From: Gallionellaceae bacterium
Lineage (GTDB): Bacteria > Pseudomonadota > Gammaproteobacteria > Burkholderiales > Gallionellaceae
Assembly: GCA_003151655.1 (NCBI GenBank)
Contig: PLYB01000004.1
Coordinates: 1,191 to 18,495, forward strand
Length of the DNA stretch: 17,305 nucleotides
Direction: 5' to 3'
Shown here: positions 1-6,139 of the stretch, piece after piece
Layout: the number at the start of each line of letters is the position of its first letter
Position numbering within the stretch: position 1 is the stretch's first letter
Notes under the pieces: model-generated
Told to the model about the DNA's origin: nothing
Database searches by the model: none
Seen by the model: only the letters and a program-made list of their open reading frames with translations
Position numbers and translations under genes: made by a program

Positions 1-7
1 CCCCTTT

Positions 8-42
8 CAATCCGTACGTGCGGTTTTCCCGCATACGGCTTT
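8..42 (-). ncRNA. Group II intron domain V hairpin
   Basis: Read on the minus strand this is a roughly 34-base hairpin with the hallmarks of domain V. The catalytic triad AGC is at 40-38, there is a lower stem CCGTA/TACGG, an asymmetric two-base bulge (CG), an upper stem GCGG/CCGC, and a GNRA-like GAAA loop. It begins about ten bases after the stop codon of the intron-encoded protein, the expected order ORF (domain IV), then V, then VI. Domain VI would start at about 7 and is mostly outside the window. The AGC triad and bulge look intact, so this part of the ribozyme is not visibly degraded. Confidence 0.85.
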
Positions 43-52
43 CCGATGTTCT

Positions 53-1390
53 TCACGCCAAGGCATGCGCTGACTTCCAGCCCGCCGTTGTCGAAACTTT
101 GTATAGCCCATATTTCGTATAAAGCTGTTGGCTCGTGAAACGGCTAATACCCGTCCCACGATCCTTGACCTTGTGGCGTTTCATCAGGTGCGTACGCAAA
201 CGTACTTCTGCATGTATCTTCACCTTGTACAGCGCCTTGCTGGAATTGCGATAGTGGAAGTAGTTCGTCCATCCGCGAAGGGTGGCGTTCATGCTCCCGA
301 CTATATCTTCCAACGGTATGGGCGTGCAATCCCGCCCAGTCAATTGCGTTATACGATCCATGATTTTTGCAAGAGACTTTGGCGCAGGGCAGATATGCCG
401 ATAGCTTTTGCCCGTCCTCCAACTCTTGCTCACCCTGATTGCAAAACCCAAGAAGTTGAAACTTTCTTGTCGTGCATCAACGATGCGCGTCTTGCTCTCG
501 TTCAACGTGAGATCAAAACGATCCAGCACATAGCGTACCGCCGCCAAAGGCTCATCAACCTCGCCCTTGCACAACACTACAAAATCATCCGCGTAACGGA
601 CGATGCGCGCTTTCAGTTTCCACCGTAGTTGATGCTTCTCCCATATCCGGTCAAGTACATGCAGGTAGCAGTTCGACAGCAACGGCGAGATGACGCCGCC
701 TTGCGGCGTGCCACGGCTGCTGGCCTTGCCGCCGCCCACATTCTTTCTGGTACCGTCCTTGTCCTCCCCGATGACCGGCGCTTTGAGCCATAGCTTGATT
801 ACGTGCAGGATCGCACTGTCAACTACGCGCTCGGCTACGACGGCCAGCAGTTCGGCGTGGGGGATGCTGTCGAAGTATTTCGACAGGTCGGCATCGATGA
901 CTTGGGTGTAGCCACGAGAAAGCGCATCGGCTATTTCATCGACCGCATCATGGGCGGATTTCTTTGGCCTGAACCCAAAAGAATTCGGACAAAAGTCCGC
1001 TTCAAATATCGGTTCGATGACGAGCTTCACCGCCATCTGGGCTACCCGGTCACGGATTGTCGGTATCCCCAACGGACGCAAACTGCCGTCCGCTTTGGGA
1101 ATCATGACGCGCCGCACCGGACTTGGATGGTAGGTCTTGTCTTTCAGGTCTTGAGCTAGTTCCGACAAGAACGTGTCTATCCCTATCTTTTGCTCTATGT
1201 CCTCGAAGTCCATCCCATCAACACCGGGACTTCCCTTGTTGGCGCGCACAAGGCGGTAGGCAAACATGAGGATGTCTGCCCGCCACACCTTGTCATATAA
1301 AGCATAGAAGCGATAGGCCGGGTCTTGCTTGGCCTTGGTGTAGAGCTTCCTCTGTAGTGTCCTGATCGCATCAGGGGTTGTTAGCGACAT
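53..1390 (-). CDS. ltrA: Group II intron reverse transcriptase/maturase
   Basis: A 445-residue intron-encoded protein that helps the intron RNA fold and splice, and copies it into DNA during retrohoming. Reverse transcriptase blocks are clear: NKGSPGVDGM near 51-60, IPKADGSLRPLGIPTIRDR near 97-115, PNSFGFRP near 135-142, DADLSKYFDSI (catalytic Asp at about 168), RGTPQGGVISPLLSN near 226-240, and YADD at 266-269. A maturase (X) domain follows, with LRGWTNYFHYRNS near 371-383. The protein ends soon after, with no Cys- and His-rich HNH endonuclease region, so it is an endonuclease-lacking type. The ATG at 1390 is chosen because GGAGGAGAG sits just upstream; the frame stays open to 1573, but that stretch belongs to the ribozyme leader. 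All catalytic motifs are intact, so it is probably functional. Intron subclass is not resolved. Confidence 0.95.
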   Translation of the reverse strand: MSLTTPDAIRTLQRKLYTKAKQDPAYRFYALYDKVWRADILMFAYRLVRANKGSPGVDGMDFEDIEQKIGIDTFLSELAQDLKDKTYHPSPVRRVMIPKADGSLRPLGIPTIRDRVAQMAVKLVIEPIFEADFCPNSFGFRPKKSAHDAVDEIADALSRGYTQVIDADLSKYFDSIPHAELLAVVAERVVDSAILHVIKLWLKAPVIGEDKDGTRKNVGGGKASSRGTPQGGVISPLLSNCYLHVLDRIWEKHQLRWKLKARIVRYADDFVVLCKGEVDEPLAAVRYVLDRFDLTLNESKTRIVDARQESFNFLGFAIRVSKSWRTGKSYRHICPAPKSLAKIMDRITQLTGRDCTPIPLEDIVGSMNATLRGWTNYFHYRNSSKALYKVKIHAEVRLRTHLMKRHKVKDRGTGISRFTSQQLYTKYGLYKVSTTAGWKSAHALA

Positions 1391-1886
1391 GGCAATCCCC
1401 CTCTCCTCCACTCTTCGGTTGCATGAACAAAGCAGGGTTGGCCCCTCGCTTCGCTCTCCCCTCGTATGCGGTGTCCCTCGAACTCGAACGGTACTATGAA
1501 CCCCTCCGACTCCCGCTACGGCCTGCGGCGCTTTCGTTTCCTTATACGCCGCAGTCGGTGGCCTCCCCACCACCGTAACGGGTCTCCAGCACTGGGCAAT
1601 AAATCTGCGAGAACATGCCGACCCTGCTACCCCGGAAAACGATGGATACCACTTCCGTTATTTCTGCACCCATCCAACGGCCTTCCCCTTGCGACCACAG
1701 GGTCAGCATCTTCACTTCATTAACGGGGCTACGTGTAGGTTCACTTGCGTTACGGCCTGCTCTCTTGCTGTTTGGAAACTCACGACCCCGAATTACTCCA
1801 GCGCCGCTTCCTCATGCTACCGGGGCGCACGGACAATTCCCCGGACGGGACTTCAACCCGCTAGATTTACTGCTGTTACTGCGAAC
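1391..1886 (-). ncRNA. 5' ribozyme portion of group II intron (domains I to early IV)
   Basis: About 500 bases separate the putative 5' splice site from the maturase start and contain no convincing protein gene. The length, and minus-strand segments such as AGCATGAGGAAGCGGC and GTGAACCTACACGTAGCCCC, resemble the domain I-III regions I remember from related bacterial introns. I infer that this is the structured RNA of the intron. Individual helices and the exon-binding sites (EBS1/EBS2) were not modelled. Confidence 0.65.
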
Positions 1887-1902
1887 GGTCGCCTTCTTTT
1901 TG

Positions 1903-1936
1903 GTTACTTTATCTTGGCGAAGCAAGAAAAAGTAAC
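1903..1936. repeat. Hairpin repeat in the 5' exon of the intron
   Basis: A near-perfect inverted repeat with 14-base arms: GTTACTTTATCTTG at 1903-1916 and CAAGAAAAAGTAAC at 1923-1936. There is one mismatch and a six-base loop, GCGAAG. It is flanked by a second small hairpin (GTCGGG at 1942-1947, CCCGAC at 1953-1958). The sequence continuing towards the intron (AGTAACCAAAAAGAAGGCGACC on the minus strand) resembles a dispersed non-coding repeat I recall from several proteobacterial genomes. The group II intron begins at or near its left edge. Its dispersed nature cannot be shown here because only one copy is in the window. Confidence 0.6.
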
Positions 1937-1941
1937 TAGCT

Positions 1942-1958
1942 GTCGGGCTACCCCCGAC
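1942..1958. repeat. Small GC-rich hairpin
   Basis: Inverted repeat GTCGGG (1942-1947) and CCCGAC (1953-1958) with a five-base loop. On the plus strand it is followed by GGTTTTGACTTTT, weakly terminator-like, but no plus-strand gene is seen that would need it. It is more likely part of the repeat that continues through 1903-1936. Confidence 0.4.
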
Positions 1959-1970
1959 GGTTTTGACTTT

Positions 1971-1996
1971 TAAAAAGGGCGTATTGCCATACGCCC
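1971..1996 (-). terminator. Possible second terminator (palindrome followed by T-tract)
   Basis: On the minus strand a perfect 8-bp stem (GGGCGTAT/ATACGCCC, four-base loop) is directly followed by TTTTTA. It lies about 40 bases beyond the end of cobT and after the stronger hairpin at 2014-2031, so the two look like tandem terminators. The same palindrome occurs at 3124-3148 without a T-tract. It is therefore a repeat that may serve here as a back-up terminator. Terminator function is inferred. Confidence 0.5.
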
Positions 1997-2001
1997 CTAC
2001 G
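1977..2001. repeat. Palindromic repeat, copy 1
   Basis: A 25-base sequence, GGGCGTAT-TGCC-ATACGCCC followed by CTACG, that matches the copy at 3124-3148 except at two positions. Both differences fall in the stem and keep the base pair (T-A here, A-T there). A compensatory pair of changes suggests the hairpin itself is conserved. It looks like a short dispersed palindromic (REP-like) element. Confidence 0.7.
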
Positions 2002-2008
2002 TGGGATC

Positions 2009-2031
2009 AAAAAGAGGGCGGTCACGCCCTC
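2009..2031 (-). terminator. Rho-independent terminator of the cob operon
   Basis: Read on the minus strand, four bases after the cobT stop codon (2035-2037), there is a perfect 7-bp GC-rich stem (GAGGGCG at 2031-2025, CGCCCTC at 2020-2014) with a four-base loop, followed at once by TTTTTG (2013-2008). This is a textbook intrinsic terminator placed exactly at the end of the operon, which marks cobT as the last gene of the transcript. Confidence 0.88.
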
Positions 2032-2034
2032 CAA

Positions 2035-3087
2035 TCAAATCTTCCCCGATACCGCCGCTTCCGCAAATGTCGCCATCCCGTTATGCAATGCACAGGCCGT
2101 GCGCAGCAGCGACAAAGCAGTCGCCGCCCCGCTCCCTTCACCCAAACGCATCCCCAGATTCAACAACGGCTGCGCATTCAAGGCTTGCAGCAGACGTGCA
2201 TGTCCAGGCTCAGCCGAGCCGTGCGCGTAGATGAACCAGTCCGCGCACTGCGGTACGAGGCGTACTGCAACCAAGGCAGCCGCAGTGGTGATGAAACCAT
2301 CCACCAGCACGGGCAACCCTAGTTGCGCGCAGGTGAGGTAAGCGCCGGTCAGCGCGGCGATCTCGAAGCCGCCTACGCGGCGCAGGCATTCCATGGGGTC
2401 GTCAAAATGACCGGCGTGTAGCGCAAGCGTGCGTTCCAGCACGGCAATTTTGTGTGTCACGCCCGCATGGTCGAGTCCGGTTCCCGGCCCTGCCAACTCT
2501 TTCGGTGAGGCGTTGAGTAAGGCACAGCTCAATGCCGCAGCAGCGGTGGTGTTGGCGATACCCATTTCGCCGCCGATGTATATCTGCGCGCCATTTTTTA
2601 CTGCGCGCATTACGCTGTCGCGACCGGCTTGCAATGCTTGCGCCAATTGCGCTTCGGTCATCGCAGGCTCCGCCGCGAAGTTCGCCGTCGATGGCGCGAT
2701 GACCGCGCGTACTACGTTCGGTAATTCTCCGGGATCATTAACTGTGCCGAGATTGACCACTTCCAATTTGGCATTAAGCATTTTTGCCAGCACGCAAATT
2801 GCCGCGCCGCAGCGCGCGAAATTTTTCACCATTTCACCGGTGACCGCTTGCGGAAACGCCGAGACGTTTTCTGCCGCCACGCCGTGGTCGGCGGCGAAGA
2901 TAACGATAGCGGCGTTATCCACGGACGGGCGCTCTTCGCCCTGCATGGCGGCCAGCCGTACCGCTACCTCTTCCAGTTGCCCCAACGAGCCGGGCGGCTT
3001 GGTGAGTTGCCCCTGACGCTCCAAGGCGACGGTGCGTACACCTTCATTTAATCTCGCATACGATTGTGTTTTCCAATTGCTATTCAT
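2035..3087 (-). CDS. cobT: Nicotinate-nucleotide--dimethylbenzimidazole phosphoribosyltransferase
   Basis: CobT activates the lower ligand. It transfers phosphoribose from nicotinate mononucleotide to 5,6-dimethylbenzimidazole, giving alpha-ribazole phosphate for the last step of cobalamin assembly in the cytoplasm. The 350-residue length is typical. Visible family motifs are TKPPGSLGQLE (29-39), FAADHGVA (64-71), GGEMGIANTTAAAA (172-185), PGTGLDHAGV (201-210) and EGSGAA with Glu317, the same number as the catalytic Glu of the Salmonella enzyme. The ATG at 3087 is preceded by AGGAG at a good distance. It is the last gene of the operon, 48 bases after cobU, and is followed directly by the terminator. 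BluB, which makes its substrate base, is encoded in the same operon. The cobS gene that often neighbours cobT is not here. Confidence 0.97.
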   Translation of the reverse strand: MNSNWKTQSYARLNEGVRTVALERQGQLTKPPGSLGQLEEVAVRLAAMQGEERPSVDNAAIVIFAADHGVAAENVSAFPQAVTGEMVKNFARCGAAICVLAKMLNAKLEVVNLGTVNDPGELPNVVRAVIAPSTANFAAEPAMTEAQLAQALQAGRDSVMRAVKNGAQIYIGGEMGIANTTAAAALSCALLNASPKELAGPGTGLDHAGVTHKIAVLERTLALHAGHFDDPMECLRRVGGFEIAALTGAYLTCAQLGLPVLVDGFITTAAALVAVRLVPQCADWFIYAHGSAEPGHARLLQALNAQPLLNLGMRLGEGSGAATALSLLRTACALHNGMATFAEAAVSGKI

Positions 3088-3123
3088 ATCTACTCCTGAT
3101 TTATTGATAATGTCTAACAGCGC

Positions 3124-3148
3124 GGGCGTAATGCCTTACGCCCCTACG
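3124..3148. repeat. Palindromic repeat, copy 2, overlapping the end of cobU
   Basis: The sequence GGGCGTAA-TGCC-TTACGCCC followed by CTACG is the second copy of the palindrome at 1977-2001. It overlaps the last codons of cobU: the TAA stop (3138-3136) lies in one arm, so the element supplies the C-terminal residues and stop codon. In the mRNA it would form a hairpin between cobU and cobT. No T-tract follows on the minus strand, so termination is not expected; it could affect mRNA stability or cobT expression. Confidence 0.7.
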
Positions 3149-3657
3149 TTTTTAACGACTAACGGAATTCCTGCCACGGTCAAAATTACGCGTTCACATA
3201 GGGCGCCCACTTGCTGATGCAAGCGCCCCGCTTCGTCGCAATAACGCCGCGATAATTCGCCCATCGGGACGATGCCCATATTGGTTTCGTTGCTCACTAA
3301 AATAATTTGTCCGGGCAACGTGGGTAGCACGGCTAGCAAGGCATCCACTTCGCGCTGCAATTCGGCTTCACTCACATCGCACAGCAATTGGGTTAGCCAC
3401 AGCGTCAAACAATCCACCAGCACGCAACGTCCGTGGCCGGCCTGTTGTTGCAACACTTGCGCCAGATTGTGTCCGGCCTCGATCACCTGCCAATGCGCCG
3501 GTCGGCGCGCCTGATGATGGACGATGCGCTGCTGCATTTCGGCATCGCGCACTTGTGCAGTCGCCACGTACACCACGTCCAAACCGGAATCATTGGCGTG
3601 CTGTTCGGCCAAACGGCTTTTGCCGGAACGCACACCACCCAGGATTAACTCACGCAT
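3136..3657 (-). CDS. cobU: Adenosylcobinamide kinase / guanylyltransferase
   Basis: CobU phosphorylates adenosylcobinamide and then transfers GMP to it, giving adenosylcobinamide-GDP for nucleotide-loop assembly. The 173-residue protein has a P-loop GGVRSGKS at 7-14, VATAQVRDAEM near 31-41, and HHQARRPAHW from 47. The His pair aligns with the GMP-accepting His46 of the Salmonella enzyme. Further family segments are SNETNMGIVP and a C-terminal VAGIPLVVK. The frame is open upstream to 3813, but the ATG at 3657 places the P-loop at the normal distance and has GGGAG before it. This start overlaps the end of cobQ by 13 bases, suggesting translational coupling. The final residues and stop codon lie inside a palindromic repeat. 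Confidence 0.96.
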   Translation of the reverse strand: MRELILGGVRSGKSRLAEQHANDSGLDVVYVATAQVRDAEMQQRIVHHQARRPAHWQVIEAGHNLAQVLQQQAGHGRCVLVDCLTLWLTQLLCDVSEAELQREVDALLAVLPTLPGQIILVSNETNMGIVPMGELSRRYCDEAGRLHQQVGALCERVILTVAGIPLVVKNVGA

Positions 3658-5159
3658 TGCGTTTCTCCCAATTGAAATAATTCGCGCAACTTTGCCGTAT
3701 CCAAATAATGCTCCACAGTATCCGCCAGGCGTTCCAGATCGGCCTCGCAGCGCGCATGATAATCCGGCGTTTGCACCTCGCGTAAACCCGCCCAACGTAA
3801 TAGCGCATTGCATGCCTCAGTCGAGGCAAACACGCCGTGCAGATAGGTGGCGAATATTTGACCGTCCTGCGAGATGGCACCGTCGGCGCCGTGTTCGAGT
3901 TGCAGCGCGGGATGTTGCAGGGCGGCTCCGCTGGAAACACCCGCATGAATTTCGTAACCGGATACGGGCGCATTTTCCAGCAACAAGTTACCGCGCACAT
4001 TGCGCAACTGCTTTTCCGAAGCGAGCGTAGTGCTCAGTTCCAGCAAACCTAGCCCGCTGCTACTGCCCGCTTCGCCTTCTATTCCGAGAGGATCATGGAT
4101 GTGATGCCCCAGCATTTGCAAGCCGCCGCAGATGCCGATGAGTTTGCCTCCATAACGCAGGTGCTTCTTGATTGCCTCGTCCCAACCTACGCTGCGCAAA
4201 CTAACCAGATCGCTGCGCACCGATTTGCTACCGGGCAAAATGATCAGATCGGCAGCGAAAATAGGCTCGCCCAGCTCGACGAAACTGAACTCGATTTGCG
4301 GGTGCAAACGCAGCGGATCAAAATCGGTGTGATTGCTAATGTGCGGCAGCACCGGCACGATGATGCGCAGCTTGCTTGTGCCCCCTCGCCCGCAAGCGGG
4401 AGAGGGTTGGGGTGAGGGGCTATCAACGGAAGCGCTAACTGGCACAGCATCTTCAGCCTCAAGATGCAGTCCATGCAAATACGGCAAAACGCCCAGTACC
4501 GGTTTGCCCGTGTTCTGTTCCAGCCAATCCAGCCCCGGCTGCAACAGCGCCAGATCGCCGCGAAAACGGTTGATGACAAAGCCGACCACGCGCGCCTGCT
4601 CGCTCTCGGACAACAACGCCAGCGTGCCGACCAGATGCGCGAACACACCGCCCTTGTCGATGTCGCCGATCAAGATCACCGGACAGTCCACCGCTTCGGC
4701 AAAGCCCATGTTGGCGATGTCGTTCGCGCGTAGATTGATTTCTGCGGGACTGCCTGCACCTTCCACCACCACAACTTGATATTGTGCGGATAGACGCGCG
4801 TGCGATTGCATCACCGCCATGTGCGCCGTGCTTTTGTACTGGTGATATTCCAGCGCATCCATATTGCCGATGGCGCGTCCGTGAATAATCACTTGCGCAC
4901 CGGTATCGCTGTTGGGCTTGAGCAGCACCGGATTCATATCGGTGTGCGGTGCAAGGCGTGCGGCCTGCGCCTGCACCGCTTGCGCGCGCCCGATCTCGCC
5001 GCCGTCTTGCGTCACCGCGCTGTTCAGCGCCATGTTCTGTGGCTTGAATGGTGCAACCGCCACGCCTTGGCGTACCAGCCAGCGGCACAAGGCCGCGACC
5101 AGCGTGCTCTTGCCCGCGTCGGAGGTAGTACCTTGCACCATCACGGTTATGGCGTTCAT
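3645..5159 (-). CDS. cobQ: Cobyric acid synthase (glutamine-hydrolysing)
   Basis: CobQ (CbiP) amidates four side chains of adenosylcobyrinic a,c-diamide using glutamine and ATP. The N-terminal dethiobiotin-synthetase-like domain shows the P-loop QGTTSDAGKST (9-19), FKPQNMALNS (38-47) and VVEGAGSPAEINLR (131-144). The C-terminal class I glutamine amidotransferase domain shows the nucleophile in GICGGLQMLG (Cys344) and the catalytic His in TYLHGVF (His441). The linker (about 246-260) carries a low-complexity stretch, SPSPQPSPACGRGG, that is a translated palindromic repeat at 4382-4420. The frame stays open through it. At 504 residues the protein is at the upper end of the usual range. Its ATG overlaps the stop of the upstream cobD gene (ATGA), and its end overlaps cobU by 13 bases. 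Confidence 0.97.
   Translation of the reverse strand: MNAITVMVQGTTSDAGKSTLVAALCRWLVRQGVAVAPFKPQNMALNSAVTQDGGEIGRAQAVQAQAARLAPHTDMNPVLLKPNSDTGAQVIIHGRAIGNMDALEYHQYKSTAHMAVMQSHARLSAQYQVVVVEGAGSPAEINLRANDIANMGFAEAVDCPVILIGDIDKGGVFAHLVGTLALLSESEQARVVGFVINRFRGDLALLQPGLDWLEQNTGKPVLGVLPYLHGLHLEAEDAVPVSASVDSPSPQPSPACGRGGTSKLRIIVPVLPHISNHTDFDPLRLHPQIEFSFVELGEPIFAADLIILPGSKSVRSDLVSLRSVGWDEAIKKHLRYGGKLIGICGGLQMLGHHIHDPLGIEGEAGSSSGLGLLELSTTLASEKQLRNVRGNLLLENAPVSGYEIHAGVSSGAALQHPALQLEHGADGAISQDGQIFATYLHGVFASTEACNALLRWAGLREVQTPDYHARCEADLERLADTVEHYLDTAKLRELFQLGETQCVS
4382..4420. repeat. REP-like palindrome inserted in frame within cobQ
   Basis: The arms CCCTCGCCCGC (4383-4393) and GCGGGAGAGGG (4396-4406) form an 11-bp hairpin with one mismatch and a two-base loop, followed by TTGGGGTGAGGGGC. 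This resembles the widespread dispersed repeat containing CCCTCTCCCGC that is usually intergenic in proteobacteria (recalled, not searched). Here it lies within codons 246-260 of cobQ, between its two domains, and does not break the reading frame. Base composition is unlike the flanking coding sequence. Confidence 0.75.
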
Positions 5160-6139
5160 GATTTAATTCCGTTCAACGCTACAGCCAATCGCGCCCACTG
5201 CGCCTCATCGCGCGGCAAGCCGAAACGAATACTGGACGGAGCATCGTACAGCCGCGTCAGGATGCCCTGCCGAGCAAACTGTTCATGCACGCGTGCGGCA
5301 TCGGCACAGCACACCCATTGAAATAATGTACAGCCGCCACCCGATGTTAAACCTGCGTTGAGCAACAATGTTGCCATACGTTGCGATGCCAGCGGCAACG
5401 CTACGCGGGTCGCACGTTGCCAGTCCGTGTCGCGCAACGCTAGCGTCACCGCATAGCGCGATGGTGCGGCAATAGTCCACGGGCCGAGCAGTTCAGCCAT
5501 AGGTTGCAATACATCTTCTTCCGCCAACACGAAGCCGACTCGCGCTCCGGCCAAGCCGAAGAACTTTCCCAGCGAGCGCAATACGATCAAACCCGGACGC
5601 GGACAAGTAGATGCGAGACTGTGTTCGGGCGTGGCATCCATGAAGGCTTCATCCACCACCAACCAGCCACCACGCGCCACCAGTTGCGCGTGTAAACCGA
5701 GCAATTCGTCGCAACTGAACCGCACGCCGGTGGGATTGTTCGGATTGACGATGACCACGACTTTGATGCTCTCGCCGAACTGAAGAATTTCTGTCGCGGC
5801 TACGTTATGAACCTGATGACCGTGACGTTGCCAAGCGTGCGCGTGCTCCGCATAACTCGGCGTGACCAGTGCCACTTGTGTAGCAGAGCGCAACATCGGC
5901 AGCGCTTGAATCGCCGCTTGCGAACCAGCCACCGCCAATAATTTTGGCGTGCCGTAATAGCCCTGTGCGGCTGCATTCAGCTCATCGTCGTCCTGCGGCA
6001 ACGCTTGCCATATCTCATTCGGGATAGTAGGAACCGGCCAGCCATGCGGGTTGATACCGGTAGACAAATCCAGCCAGTCGGCCTCGGCGATGCCGTATTG
6101 CCGCGCGGCGCGACGCAATCTGCCGCCGTGCTCAAGCAT
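5156..6139 (-). CDS. cobD: L-threonine-O-3-phosphate decarboxylase (aminopropanol arm)
   Basis: A PLP-dependent class I/II aminotransferase-fold enzyme (CobD in Salmonella, CobC in Pseudomonas) that decarboxylates L-threonine phosphate to (R)-1-amino-2-propanol phosphate, which CbiB attaches to cobyric acid. The 327-residue protein shows LEHGGRLRRAARQYGI at the start, LDLSTGINPHG (23-33), YYGTP (61-65), NPNNPTG (132-138), VDEAFMD (162-168) and RSLGKFFGLAGARVG (188-202), where Lys192 should hold the PLP. An open frame runs up to 6178, but the ATG at 6139 gives the usual MLEHGG-type N terminus. It overlaps cbiB by eight bases. Its stop overlaps the cobQ start (ATGA). The neighbouring cbiB product uses its reaction product, supporting the call. 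Confidence 0.95.
   Translation of the reverse strand: MLEHGGRLRRAARQYGIAEADWLDLSTGINPHGWPVPTIPNEIWQALPQDDDELNAAAQGYYGTPKLLAVAGSQAAIQALPMLRSATQVALVTPSYAEHAHAWQRHGHQVHNVAATEILQFGESIKVVVIVNPNNPTGVRFSCDELLGLHAQLVARGGWLVVDEAFMDATPEHSLASTCPRPGLIVLRSLGKFFGLAGARVGFVLAEEDVLQPMAELLGPWTIAAPSRYAVTLALRDTDWQRATRVALPLASQRMATLLLNAGLTSGGGCTLFQWVCCADAARVHEQFARQGILTRLYDAPSSIRFGLPRDEAQWARLAVALNGIKS

Larger units (their letters stand above)
1..1886 (-). mobile_element. Group II intron (3' end truncated by window edge)
   Basis: A bacterial group II intron reads leftward. It has a ribozyme-like 5' leader of about 500 bases (1391 to about 1886), a reverse transcriptase/maturase gene (53-1390), and a domain V hairpin just after the gene (8-42). 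Domain VI and the 3' splice site lie beyond base 1. The 5' boundary is uncertain. One candidate is GTTCGC starting at 1886, directly after a dispersed-repeat-like sequence. The other is GTGCG starting at 1830, closer to the GUGYG consensus. I favour the upstream one because the GGGTTGAAGTCCCG segment between them (about 1848-1861) resembles the start of domain I in related introns, but this is from memory, not an alignment. The intron lies downstream of the cobT terminator and should not interrupt the cob operon. Confidence 0.85.

Noticed and set aside
1391..1573. N-terminal extension of the intron-encoded protein to an ATG at 1573
   Set aside because: The frame is open, but the extra 61 residues have no family similarity, overlap the ribozyme leader, and a strong ribosome binding site precedes the ATG at 1390.
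1848..1862. GGGTTGAAGTCCCG resembles the T-arm of a tRNA
   Set aside because: The loop does not match the TTCRANY consensus and no acceptor, D or anticodon stems can be placed around it; it fits the 5' portion of the group II intron better.
1978..2037. CRISPR-like spacing of short palindromes near the operon end
   Set aside because: Only two different hairpins are present, with no regular repeat-spacer pattern and no cas genes; they fit terminators and a dispersed palindrome.
2429..3016. Open frame of 195 codons on the plus strand
   Set aside because: It is fully antisense to cobT, rich in Ala/Ser/Pro as expected for a shadow frame of a GC-rich gene, and has no recognisable domain.
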